A stretch of DNA of 27,738 nt, from positions 1-27,738 of the forward strand of contig JAEDFS010000026.1 of the NCBI GenBank assembly GCA_016297895.1, given 5' to 3'. The notes beneath the pieces are model-generated. The model saw nothing but the letters and a program-made list of their open reading frames with translations, ran no database searches and had not been told where the DNA came from. Position numbers and translations under genes: made by a program. Below, piece by piece: positions 14,128 through 21,529 of this stretch (position 1 is the first letter of the stretch; each line of letters begins with the position of its first letter). Source of the DNA: Marvinbryantia sp. (lineage in GTDB: Bacteria; Bacillota; Clostridia; Lachnospirales; Lachnospiraceae).

Positions 14128-15624
14128 TTATTTATTTTTCAACGCTTCATAGCGCTGTATCAGCTTTAATCTCTGTATTTTTCCACTGGGTCCCTTCGGA
14201 AAATCATCTGTAAAAAATATTTCCTTTGGTAGTTTAAAATCCGCTATTTTCCCTTTACACAGATTCACAATGGCCTGCTCTGTCAGAGAACTGCCTTCCC
14301 TGAGTTTTACGAAAGCTACTACTTCTTCATTGTACAGAGGATCCGGAACACCCACTGCAGCCGCAAGCTCTATTCCCGGAATCTGATAAAGGACCTCATC
14401 AATTTCCCTTGGAGAGAACTTCTCTCCCGCACGATTGATCAGTTCCTTCTTTCTTCCTTTCAGGAACAGGTATCCATCCTCGTCCATCCAGCCAAGATCT
14501 CCTGTGTAAAACCATCCGTCTTTCAGACTCTTCTCCGTTTCTTCAGGCATATGATAGTATCCGCAGAATATATTATCTCCCTTCACGCGGACCTCACCGA
14601 TCTCGCCCGTCGGCAGCAGTTTCCCCTGCTCGTTGACTACTTCCACCACATTTCCGGCTGCCCTGCCTGCTGAACCATGTTTTCTCGGACCATCTATGGG
14701 ATTTACCGTAATCTGGCTTGCCCCTTCGGATATTCCAAAAGACTCCACAACAGGTGTATGAAATCTCTCCTCAAACTCATTTAAAACAGCTACAGGAAGG
14801 GGTGCGGATGCACTTCTCATGAACTTCAGAGAGGCTGCTCCCGGATATTCCTCCGGGGTCCTGCTCAATATCATGGAAATAATGGTGGGGACTGCACTTA
14901 CCCAGGTAATCTCATATTGTTCCACCCATTCCCAGAAATGGCTTACACTGAATTTCGGAGGGATCACAAGAGTAGCTCCTGTGGCAAAGGGTGTTAAAAA
15001 TCCGATTACCAGCCCGTTGATGTGAAACAGGGGCAGTACCTGAAGTGACCTGTCTTTCTCTGTCAGTTTGTGTCCCTGCTGAATATAGCCTGTCTCTGCG
15101 ATCAGATTTCTGTGTGTCAGCATAACACCTTTGGGAAATCCTGTAGTCCCCGATGTATATAACATCAATGCCTGATCATTTCCTGTCAGTGGGTTTTTAT
15201 CGCAGGTATTCTGTTCCTGCAGCCGGATCACACTGATGTCCCCCAGCGTAACTTTCTGCCTGTCATTGAGAAATACTCCGGCATCCTCAAGCACTTCATC
15301 TGTGGAAATGAGGAAACTGCTCTCTGAATTGTCAAGTATGTAAAGAAATTCCTTTTCCTTCCATCCCAGATTCACAGGTACTACTACTCCTCCGGAATAC
15401 ATGACTCCAAGTATACACACCGCTGCCTCAATGCTGTTCTTAAGTGCGATTGCCACTTTATTTCCCTTTTGCAGATTCAATGCCTGCAATGTTTTTTGAA
15501 ATTTCAGGATGCGTCCCATCAGATCCTCATAATCAAGGACTTCCCCTTTGATAGGATCAATGAGAAATGTTTTATTGAGCAGCGACTGCTGCTCAATCAG
15601 TTCCTTTATAGTATTGACAGCCAT
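14128..15624 (-). CDS. AMP-forming acyl-CoA ligase, resembling oxalyl-CoA synthetases
   Basis: A member of the adenylate-forming family that makes an acyl-AMP and then an acyl-CoA. Core motifs: phosphate loop 'YTSGTTGFPKG' (156-166), 'GISEGASQ' (297-304), 'YTGDLGW' (373-379), hinge 'GRKKELINRAGEK' (390-402) and catalytic K482 in 'SGKIQR'. At 498 residues with no extensions it is a compact type. The stretches 'LPLFHINGLVIGFLTPFATG', 'WVSAVPTI' and 'GPRKHGSAGRAAG' look most like the AAE3/Pcs60 oxalyl-CoA synthetase branch, from memory; sulfoacetate-CoA and other short-acid ligases are close relatives. It has a GGAGGAG site and lies between two transporter genes, so it most probably acts on the imported compound or on the oxidoreductase product. 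Confidence 0.9.
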   Translation of the reverse strand: MAVNTIKELIEQQSLLNKTFLIDPIKGEVLDYEDLMGRILKFQKTLQALNLQKGNKVAIALKNSIEAAVCILGVMYSGGVVVPVNLGWKEKEFLYILDNSESSFLISTDEVLEDAGVFLNDRQKVTLGDISVIRLQEQNTCDKNPLTGNDQALMLYTSGTTGFPKGVMLTHRNLIAETGYIQQGHKLTEKDRSLQVLPLFHINGLVIGFLTPFATGATLVIPPKFSVSHFWEWVEQYEITWVSAVPTIISMILSRTPEEYPGAASLKFMRSASAPLPVAVLNEFEERFHTPVVESFGISEGASQITVNPIDGPRKHGSAGRAAGNVVEVVNEQGKLLPTGEIGEVRVKGDNIFCGYYHMPEETEKSLKDGWFYTGDLGWMDEDGYLFLKGRKKELINRAGEKFSPREIDEVLYQIPGIELAAAVGVPDPLYNEEVVAFVKLREGSSLTEQAIVNLCKGKIADFKLPKEIFFTDDFPKGPSGKIQRLKLIQRYEALKNK

Positions 15625-15636
15625 AAAACTCCTCCT

Positions 15637-15722
15637 CTATAGATTGTATTCAATATTTCTTTTATCCACATACCCGTACTGCTCCAGGATCCTGTTTCTC
15701 AGGTACGTAAACTCTTCCCCCC
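15637..15722 (-). other. Out-of-frame C-terminal coding tail of the ABC ATPase
   Basis: Past the G6 run, the frame shifted by one base reads 'EEFTYLRNRILEQYGYVDKR' and then 'NIEYNL' before a TAG at 15639-15637. That is the normal end of SsuB/TauB-like ATPases. The stop would lie 12 bases ahead of the ligase ATG, next to its AGGAGG, which is perfect operon spacing. With five G instead of six the gene is a standard 271-residue protein. Confidence 0.75.
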
Positions 15723-16453
15723 GTTCGCACCCGTGGTCTTGAAGCGTCAATTTTAAATTCTTTTTTTATCTCTCCCGGTGAAGGAGTCATAACTATCACA
15801 CGGTCAGCAAGATACACTGCCTCATCTACGTCATGGGTGACAAAGATAGTCGAAAACTTTTGCTTTTGCCACAGCTCTATCAGATCATCCTGCAGGTTCA
15901 TCCTTGTAAATGCATCCAGCGCCCCGAAGGGTTCATCCATTAGAAGGATCTTGCAGTCCAGTACCAGCGCTCTCGCAATGGCCACTCTCTGTTTCATCCC
16001 TCCTGACAACTGATGGGGATAATAATGGCGGAACTCCCTTAACCCCACAAGCTCAACAGCCCAGTCAATTTTCTCCTGCTGTATTTTCTTTGGCAGCTTT
16101 TTAACGGTCAACCCGATTCCGATATTTTTTTCCACCGTCAGCCAGGGAAACAGCGCATAATCCTGGAACACAACTCCGATTTCACTGCCCGGTCCTTTCA
16201 CCGGCACACCATCGATCAGTATGTCCCCTTCCTCCGGCTGCTGAAGCCCTGAGATTAACTTTAACAGTGTTGATTTTCCGCATCCAGACGGACCAAGCAA
16301 ACAGACAATTTCTTCTTTTTCCATCTGCAGACTGATATGGCTCAATGCGACAAATCCTTCTCCTGTCTCCCTGTTCTCATACCTCTTGCTTACGTTCCTG
16401 ATGTCGACCAGCATATTTCCTGCACTCACTTTCCCTTTATCAGCTTTCTTCAT
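15662..16453 (-). CDS. NitT/TauT-type ABC transporter ATP-binding protein (3' end frameshifted)
   Basis: The energy subunit of the importer. Walker A 'GPSGCGKST' at 54-62, Q-loop 'VVFQDYALFPWLTVEKN' (94-110), signature 'LSGGMKQR' (149-156), Walker B 'LLMDEPFGALD' (170-180) and the switch histidine in 'FVTHDVDEAVYLADR'. All catalytic parts are intact. The last 25 residues after 'RPRVRTG' are out of register because of a six-G run at 15722-15717; the expected C-terminus continues in another frame to 15637 (separate entry). The chosen ATG has no good ribosome site; an internal GTG (V9) or ATG (M14) is possible. It is the first gene of the eight-gene operon. Confidence 0.9.
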   Translation of the reverse strand: MKKADKGKVSAGNMLVDIRNVSKRYENRETGEGFVALSHISLQMEKEEIVCLLGPSGCGKSTLLKLISGLQQPEEGDILIDGVPVKGPGSEIGVVFQDYALFPWLTVEKNIGIGLTVKKLPKKIQQEKIDWAVELVGLREFRHYYPHQLSGGMKQRVAIARALVLDCKILLMDEPFGALDAFTRMNLQDDLIELWQKQKFSTIFVTHDVDEAVYLADRVIVMTPSPGEIKKEFKIDASRPRVRTGGRVYVPEKQDPGAVRVCG

Positions 16454-16518
16454 TTATTTGACTATTTTACAGTATTCCCATCAACTTTCTATGGAATATT
16501 TCATGTTTTTTTCCTTAT

Positions 16519-16539
16519 GAATTTTGTCAGACAAAATTC
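16519..16539. promoter_or_regulatory. 21-bp perfect palindrome upstream of the ABC-ligase-oxidoreductase operon
   Basis: Arms GAATTTTGT (16519-16527) and ACAAAATTC (16531-16539) are separated by three bases. It sits 66 bases before the ATPase ATG and after the terminator of the preceding gene, the place expected for an operator. No confident promoter was found in the AT-rich sequence beside it. Confidence 0.4.
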
Positions 16540-16542
16540 TAA

Positions 16543-16567
16543 GGGATCGGAATTGACTTCCGATCCC
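16543..16567 (-). terminator. Terminator of the gamma-glutamyl hydrolase gene
   Basis: A perfect 10-bp stem, GGGATCGGAA with TTCCGATCCC, around five bases, 20 bases after the stop codon. On the minus strand it is followed by TTAGAATTTTG, a weak T-rich tract. It separates this gene from the operon downstream. Confidence 0.7.
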
Positions 16568-16586
16568 TCTGTTGACAAAAAAGAAG

Positions 16587-17261
16587 TTAGTTTTCTTCAA
16601 TTAACTTTTTAAAATATTCAAAAATGAACGTTCCGTCTGCTTCTCCCTCAATATGCTTGCTGTATGCCATCCTCTCCGGGTGCCACTGGGTACCGATGAT
16701 CGGAAGGCTTTCATGCTGTATCGCCTCGACCACATGATCGTCACTGTACTGACATGCCCGCAGCCCATTTCCCAGCCTGTCGATTGCCTGGTGATGGGAG
16801 CTGTTGATGATGATCTCATCCCCGCCGAACATCTCATAATATGCATTATCTTTCAGCGTAACTGCTTTGTGCTTAACTGCCTGTCCCTGAAAGGACTGAT
16901 GATGAACATTATTTTCCAGATCCTGGATAATGTCTCCCTTAAAGTAAATATTGATCACCTGACAGCCTTTACAGATTCCCAGGATCGGTTTCTTTTCCCT
17001 GACAAATACATCCGCCATATGCAGCTGGGCAATATCCAATTCCTTTTCGATGGTTCTGCTTCCGCAGTTTTCCTGTCCAAAAAAGGACGGATCCACATCT
17101 CCTCCTCCGGGCAGCAGCAATGCCGCAAAATCCTCTGACACCAATCCCTCTTTTGTAGGAAATTCTGTAGCCACCACCGGCTGTAATCCTGCATTTTTCA
17201 ATGCCTCTATGTAATTTTCGACCTCTTCCCGTACACCTGCTATTAATACTTTTTCGTTCAT
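16587..17261 (-). CDS. Class I glutamine amidotransferase-like gamma-glutamyl hydrolase (peptidase C26, PuuD-like)
   Basis: A cytosolic hydrolase of the C26 family, whose members split gamma-glutamyl bonds such as gamma-Glu-GABA. The nucleophile is C97 in 'PILGICKGCQVIN', with H194 and E196 in 'GTQWHPERM'. 'LLLPGGGDVDPSFFG' (48-62) and 'NSSHHQAID' (153-161) are also typical. The 224 residues are close to the family length. Of two in-frame ATGs, the one at 17261 has AAGGA eight bases upstream, whereas the ATG at 17270 overlaps that site. It is a single-gene unit with its own near-consensus promoter, a leader containing terminator-like hairpins, and its own terminator. The natural substrate is unknown; gamma-D-glutamyl cell-wall peptides would fit the neighbours. 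Confidence 0.88.
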   Translation of the reverse strand: MNEKVLIAGVREEVENYIEALKNAGLQPVVATEFPTKEGLVSEDFAALLLPGGGDVDPSFFGQENCGSRTIEKELDIAQLHMADVFVREKKPILGICKGCQVINIYFKGDIIQDLENNVHHQSFQGQAVKHKAVTLKDNAYYEMFGGDEIIINSSHHQAIDRLGNGLRACQYSDDHVVEAIQHESLPIIGTQWHPERMAYSKHIEGEADGTFIFEYFKKLIEEN

Positions 17262-17320
17262 TTTCCTCATCCTTCTTGTTCATTCCTCATGTATATAAGC
17301 AATAATCCTGCCCGGAGGAC

Positions 17321-17369
17321 TTTTTTATAACATAGGAACATGCAAAGCACTTTCCTATGTTATAAAAAA
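17321..17369. repeat. 18-bp perfect inverted repeat in the gamma-glutamyl hydrolase leader
   Basis: TTTTTTATAACATAGGAA (17321-17338) and its exact complement (17352-17369) flank a 13-base loop. On the minus strand its 5' arm contains the T-run of the terminator hairpin just upstream, so folding of this stem would sequester that tract. It may be part of an attenuation switch, or a bidirectional terminator relic. Confidence 0.7.
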
Positions 17370-17370
17370 A

Positions 17371-17400
17371 GGCATCCTAAGTCTCCTACTTATGGACGCC
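17371..17400 (-). terminator. Intrinsic-terminator hairpin in the gamma-glutamyl hydrolase leader (candidate attenuator)
   Basis: On the minus strand GGCGTCCATAAGT (17400-17388), loop AGGAG, ACTTAGGATGCC (17382-17371), then seven T (17370-17364). The stem has one G-T or A-C mismatch and one bulge. It lies about 50 bases after the predicted transcript start and about 110 bases before the start codon. Confidence 0.6.
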
Positions 17401-17459
17401 CTTGTCACACAAAGAATAATTAAATAAAAATAATAATTGTTTGAATAAATATACAATTC

Positions 17460-17488
17460 AGTATATACTCGATTGGAAGCCCTGTCAA
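17460..17488 (-). promoter_or_regulatory. Near-consensus promoter of the gamma-glutamyl hydrolase gene
   Basis: TTGACA (17488-17483), 17 bases, TATACT (17465-17460) on the minus strand. The transcript would start near 17453 and carry a leader of about 190 bases. Confidence 0.7.
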
Positions 17489-17547
17489 ACGCAATTTTTT
17501 TCATATGTTTATCAATTTTTCTCATATAAAAACCAAATTTCTGCGTA

Positions 17548-17576
17548 TTGAAATCTATTACCAATAATTGTATGAT
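17548..17576 (+). promoter_or_regulatory. Promoter of the M55 D-aminopeptidase gene
   Basis: TTGAAA (17548-17553), 17 bases, TATGAT (17571-17576). It is divergent from the promoter at 17460-17488, with about 60 bases between the two -35 boxes. The transcript start near 17583 leaves a short leader with AAGGAGG before the ATG at 17621. Confidence 0.65.
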
Positions 17577-17620
17577 GATAGAGTTAAAAGATGCAAAAAT
17601 ATATCAAGGAGGACTGTTCC

Positions 17621-18415
17621 ATGAAAGTATTTATCAGTGTAGATCTGGAAGGAATCACAGGTTCCACATCCTGGGCTTCCACCAATATCGGAGATGACCA
17701 GTACCCGGCCGTTGCAAAACAAATGAAAGCAGAAGCTCTGGCCGCCGTTCAAGGTGCCCTTGATGCAGGCGCAGATGAAATTTATATAAAAGATGCACAT
17801 GACTCCGGTCTCAACATCGACATTACCGGTTTTCCCAAACAGTGCCGTTTTATCAGGAGCTGGGCAAACTGTCCCGAATCCATGATTGCAGGTATCGATT
17901 CTTCTTTTGATGCCATCCTGTTTGTAGGATACCATAGCCCCGCTGGTTCTGACCAGAGCCCGTTAAGTCATACCATGAACCGGGGCAATAACTATGTGAA
18001 ATTCAACGGAGAGATCTGCAGTGAATTCTTAATGCACGCTTATCTCGCTCAGGAAATGGGTGTCCCTTCTGTCTTTATCAGCGGCGACGCCGGTATCTGC
18101 GACCATGCAAAGTCCTATTTCCCGAATATCTCTGCCTGCGCTGTCAAGACCGGCAGCGGCGAGGCAACCATCAACATTACACCGGAAGAAGCGTGTGAAA
18201 AAATACGTCTCGGGGCAAAGGAAGGCATCCTGAACCGTGCGAACTGTCACATTACGCTTCCCGAATCCATTACCATGGAGATCTGCTTCAGGGAACATCA
18301 CCGTGCGAAATATGCCGGCCACTTCCCCAACATGGTACAGACAGGCCCCTACACCGTTTCCTACACCGGAAAAACAGTTCGTGAAGTGGCTATTGCAAGA
18401 ATGTTCACTCTGTAA
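17621..18415 (+). CDS. M55-family D-aminopeptidase (DppA-like)
   Basis: A zinc peptidase family that removes N-terminal D-amino acids, notably D-Ala, from short peptides; Bacillus DppA forms a decamer. The expected metal and catalytic residues are present: D8 and E10 in 'SVDLEGITG', H60 in 'KDAHDSG', H105 in 'VGYHSPAG', the catalytic-type H117 in 'LSHTMNR', and the acidic residue in 'NGEICSEF' (E135, or E131). The 264-residue length is normal. The ATG at 17621 follows AAGGAGG by eight bases; an upstream ATG at 17591 overlaps that site. It has its own promoter and terminator. It converges on the D-serine ammonia-lyase operon, which supports a shared role in D-residue peptide breakdown. Confidence 0.93.
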   Translation: MKVFISVDLEGITGSTSWASTNIGDDQYPAVAKQMKAEALAAVQGALDAGADEIYIKDAHDSGLNIDITGFPKQCRFIRSWANCPESMIAGIDSSFDAILFVGYHSPAGSDQSPLSHTMNRGNNYVKFNGEICSEFLMHAYLAQEMGVPSVFISGDAGICDHAKSYFPNISACAVKTGSGEATINITPEEACEKIRLGAKEGILNRANCHITLPESITMEICFREHHRAKYAGHFPNMVQTGPYTVSYTGKTVREVAIARMFTL

Positions 18416-18441
18416 CCTGTTTTCATCTATAAAAACAATTT

Positions 18442-18480
18442 CACCCTTACGGTTCCAAACGGACTGTAAGGGTGTTTTAT
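18442..18480. terminator. Bidirectional terminator between the M55 and D-serine ammonia-lyase genes
   Basis: CACCCTTAC (18442-18450) pairs with GTAAGGGTG (18466-18474), extended inward by GT-rich pairs, and is followed on the plus strand by TTTTATT. On the minus strand the stem is followed by AAATTGTTTTT. It sits between two converging genes and probably serves both. Confidence 0.75.
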
Positions 18481-18521
18481 TGGTTGAAAAACGAATCATT
18501 CCGATCTGTTCTGACAGCGCA

Positions 18522-19835
18522 TCATTCTATCCCAAGATACTCCTTTACCACTTCTTCCGGGACCAGACTTCCTCCTGTTGCCCATACGATATGGACTGCA
18601 TGTTCCATTTTGTCTCTAAGGTGATTCTTCTCCATATATTCCCGGAATTCTTCCGATCTGCCAAGACATGCCGGACCCTGAAAAGCCGCACAGGCACTGG
18701 GTTCAATAAAGACATCTTCTGTCTGATACAAAGCTTTCATATAATCACTTAATCTGTCATCACACACGGTAAATTCTCCGCTTAAGATCGGTTCCATGAT
18801 CCTGCCCACAAACCCGGAGGGCCTGCCCACCGCAAGACCGTCAGCACTGGTATTTCCGCTCAGACCGATATCTTCTACCGCAATGTCCTGGTGCAGTCCT
18901 GTTGCCATTCCAAGAAGCATACAGGGTGCCTGAACCGGTTCCGCAAAAAAGCAGTGCACATGATCTCCGAAAATCTGTTTCAGTCCAAAGGTAATGCCGC
19001 CCGGTGCGCCTCCCACCCCACATGGAAGATAGACAAACAGGGGATGCGCATCATCCACCGTAAGATTCCTTTCCTCCAGCTGCTTTTGCAGTCGTTCTCC
19101 CGCAACCGCATATCCCAAAAACAGGTCCCTGGAATTTTCATCGTCCACAAAATAACTGGTTTCGTCCTGATCCGATAAGGCTCTTCCACACTTTACCGCC
19201 TCACCGTAATCCCCCTCGTATTCCCGAACGTCGACGCCATAGCTTCTCAAAAGATCCTTTTTCCACTGCCTGGCATCCGCAGACATATGTACCACCACAT
19301 GATATCCGATCACTGCGCTTATGATACCGATACTGAGTCCGAGATTTCCCGTCGAGCCGACCTGAATCGTATAGTTTCCGAAGAATGCCCTGCTATTTTC
19401 ATATGCAAGCTTCTCATAACTCTCATTTTCCTTCAGAATTCCATTTTGAAGTGCAAGGGCTTCCGTGTGTTTCAACACCTCATAGATACCGCCCCTGGCT
19501 TTTACAGAGCCCGCAACAGCAAGATGACTGTCTTCCTTCAGAAACAGCCGTCCCTTTAATCCGCCGGCGTACTCTCTGTTCAAAAGCTCTTTCATATGAT
19601 TGATCTCAACAAGGGGAGATTCAATGATCCCTTCTGCCGGTTCCGTTTCCGGAAATGCTTTTCTCAAAAACGGGGCAAACCGCTTCCATCTTTCCGAGGC
19701 ATCCCGGATATCTTCTTTTCCAAGTTCAAGCCTTTCCCCGACTTCGGAAAAAGGAATTCTCGCCGGGTTGATCCAGACCACCTCTTCCCCTTTTTTCATT
19801 TTTTCTATGAGCGCATCATTTTCCTTCTTTACCAT
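18522..19835 (-). CDS. dsdA: D-serine ammonia-lyase (D-serine dehydratase)
   Basis: A PLP enzyme that converts D-serine to pyruvate and ammonia. The PLP lysine is K112 in 'VAGSVKARGGIYEVL'. The phosphate-binding glycine loop is 'VGSTGNLGLSIG' (159-170), and 'LPCGVGGAPGGI' and 'GLSGNTSADGLAVGRPS' are family hallmarks. The 437 residues match the usual 440 or so. The frame extends to 19895, but the ATG at 19835 has AGGAG ten bases upstream and starts the proper N-terminus. No dsdC-type regulator or dsdX transporter is nearby. Instead it is the last gene of a peptide-uptake operon, 40 bases after the RocB-like gene. This suggests D-serine reaches the cell as peptides. Confidence 0.93.
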   Translation of the reverse strand: MVKKENDALIEKMKKGEEVVWINPARIPFSEVGERLELGKEDIRDASERWKRFAPFLRKAFPETEPAEGIIESPLVEINHMKELLNREYAGGLKGRLFLKEDSHLAVAGSVKARGGIYEVLKHTEALALQNGILKENESYEKLAYENSRAFFGNYTIQVGSTGNLGLSIGIISAVIGYHVVVHMSADARQWKKDLLRSYGVDVREYEGDYGEAVKCGRALSDQDETSYFVDDENSRDLFLGYAVAGERLQKQLEERNLTVDDAHPLFVYLPCGVGGAPGGITFGLKQIFGDHVHCFFAEPVQAPCMLLGMATGLHQDIAVEDIGLSGNTSADGLAVGRPSGFVGRIMEPILSGEFTVCDDRLSDYMKALYQTEDVFIEPSACAAFQGPACLGRSEEFREYMEKNHLRDKMEHAVHIVWATGGSLVPEEVVKEYLGIE

Positions 19836-19875
19836 CTCTCTTTTACTCCTTTGACAACATTTTTGACAGAGAAGC

Positions 19876-21528
19876 TTACATGTGCAGAATCTCATCGATC
19901 ACTCTTGTGATCAGGATCGGAAGCTTCCTAAAAGAATAGATTGTCTCCAGACGCTCCGTATTTCGGTGAGGATCCTTTCCATAACATCCCATATTCAGTG
20001 CAGGAATATTCAGTGCCTTGATCAAACCCAAAGGAATCTTTTGCACTTTATCTCCTCCCGCTATATTTCCTAAAGTAAACCGGGCTGCTTCCTCATCATC
20101 ATCCATTTTCAGATAGCTGCTGTCCGAAAGACTTGGATAAAAATGGACCGGATTTACATTCATTTCATATTCTCTGTTAAACTCTGTTACAACTTTTTCC
20201 AGCTTCTTTCGAAGGGTATCCTCTTCTCTTTCTTCCTCTCTCAATGTACTGTGCGGCATAAATGGATGAGCAAGGAACAGAACGATCACATTTTCTTTAT
20301 ATCCGCATGTTTTCAGAAGATTTTGCACCAGAATTTTCCCGATATCTCTGGCATCCATATTCTGTGAAACCAAAGGCATAACCCACTGATCGATCTTCTG
20401 ACCGATCTCTTTATCCTTTTCTTTTGCTTCCAGGTAAAGCTCTTCATAAAGCAGTATTTTGACAGAATACTGAAGTGCATGATACTCTCTGCCATTCGCC
20501 TTACAATGTATCGCATAGGAATGCTCCAGTTCCTCCAGCATCTCATCAACGATATGTTCCGTGTCTTTTTTCAGTCTTACAAGCAATTCATCTGCAGTCT
20601 GTCGATAAACCAGAAAATTAAAATAGATATAGGCCCATTCCGCCGTATTGACAGAATAATGGGTCTTGCTGTCCTCAAAATGTAAAACTGATGGGGGAAG
20701 AGACAGTTCACCGCCATACTCATCCGCATATTTCATATTCAAATGAATTGCACTTATGATTTTTGCAGCTGCCATAGAAGCGTCGATTCCTGCAAAGCAC
20801 TGTCCGATATGTGTTTCCTTCCCCAGAATATAAAAACAGGGAAGCAGTTTTCCAACTGTTCCAAAATACAGATAATGGTTTTTATCGCCATTGTAATGAG
20901 GATTGCTGCAATCCAGATTCATGGCCGCCCTGTAATCCAGATGCCACGTTTCTTTCATCCGGAGCAGAGCCTCCAAAGATTTCATAATGCCCAGACTGGT
21001 TGACTCCTCTCCCGGATTTGCCATAAAGATCACATTTCCGGTCAACTCATCCGCATGCTCTGCGTAGAAGGAAAGAAGCTCCATACCAAGTGCAATGCCG
21101 CATTTCATGTCACAGACACCACGTCCGACCATATAAGAACCACTTCGCAGATCTTCATCGGTTTCTGCATCATATGAAATCTGTTTCATCTTTTGCAGCA
21201 GTGCGTCGCAGTCAAAAGCAAAGGGCTTCAGATCACCCATATTTTCAATATCTACCGTGTCCAGATGTCCATGGAAGATCACTGCAGCATCTCCTTTTCC
21301 TTTTACCGCAGCAATTACATTTCGGCACCCATGTTCATCCTCCAGATTCTGCAAAATGACCATTTCCGGATGTTTCTGAAAATATGGTATCTCACGGATC
21401 CATTTCTCAATAAACAAAGAGATCTGATATTCCCCATCTGTGGAATTCACACTTGGAATGGCAACAAGCTTCTTTGTCAGATTGATGCATTTTTGAGAAA
21501 ATTCGTTCATATCTCCCAGTGTTGTCAT
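19876..21528 (-). CDS. RocB-like M20 family zinc hydrolase
   Basis: A 550-residue M20-clan protein of the RocB type, named after a gene of the Bacillus arginine-degradation operon whose exact reaction is not established. The dinuclear metal site is visible: H88 and D90 in 'FHGHLDTVD', D140 in 'GRGVCDMKCG', E174 and E175 in 'MANPGEEST'. The length agrees with RocB and is longer than ordinary M20 peptidases (about 400), because of an inserted dimerisation part plus 'ALNIPALNMGCYGKDPHRNT' near the end, which includes the last metal histidine. Its start is one base after the upstream stop, with AAGGA close before the ATG. No other arginine-degradation genes are present, so a peptidase or deacylase role in this peptide operon is more likely. 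Confidence 0.88.
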   Translation of the reverse strand: MTTLGDMNEFSQKCINLTKKLVAIPSVNSTDGEYQISLFIEKWIREIPYFQKHPEMVILQNLEDEHGCRNVIAAVKGKGDAAVIFHGHLDTVDIENMGDLKPFAFDCDALLQKMKQISYDAETDEDLRSGSYMVGRGVCDMKCGIALGMELLSFYAEHADELTGNVIFMANPGEESTSLGIMKSLEALLRMKETWHLDYRAAMNLDCSNPHYNGDKNHYLYFGTVGKLLPCFYILGKETHIGQCFAGIDASMAAAKIISAIHLNMKYADEYGGELSLPPSVLHFEDSKTHYSVNTAEWAYIYFNFLVYRQTADELLVRLKKDTEHIVDEMLEELEHSYAIHCKANGREYHALQYSVKILLYEELYLEAKEKDKEIGQKIDQWVMPLVSQNMDARDIGKILVQNLLKTCGYKENVIVLFLAHPFMPHSTLREEEREEDTLRKKLEKVVTEFNREYEMNVNPVHFYPSLSDSSYLKMDDDEEAARFTLGNIAGGDKVQKIPLGLIKALNIPALNMGCYGKDPHRNTERLETIYSFRKLPILITRVIDEILHM

Positions 21529-21529
21529 G

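Noticed and set aside
17355..17564. Minus-strand open frame of 69 codons in the gamma-glutamyl hydrolase leader
   Set aside because: It spans the promoter and terminator hairpins, has low-complexity AT-driven translation and no domain; the regulatory reading explains the sequence better.
19836..19895. Cysteine-rich N-terminal extension of D-serine ammonia-lyase (20 residues from 19895)
   Set aside because: It lies upstream of the AGGAG site and does not resemble the family; it is the untranslated gap after the RocB-like gene.
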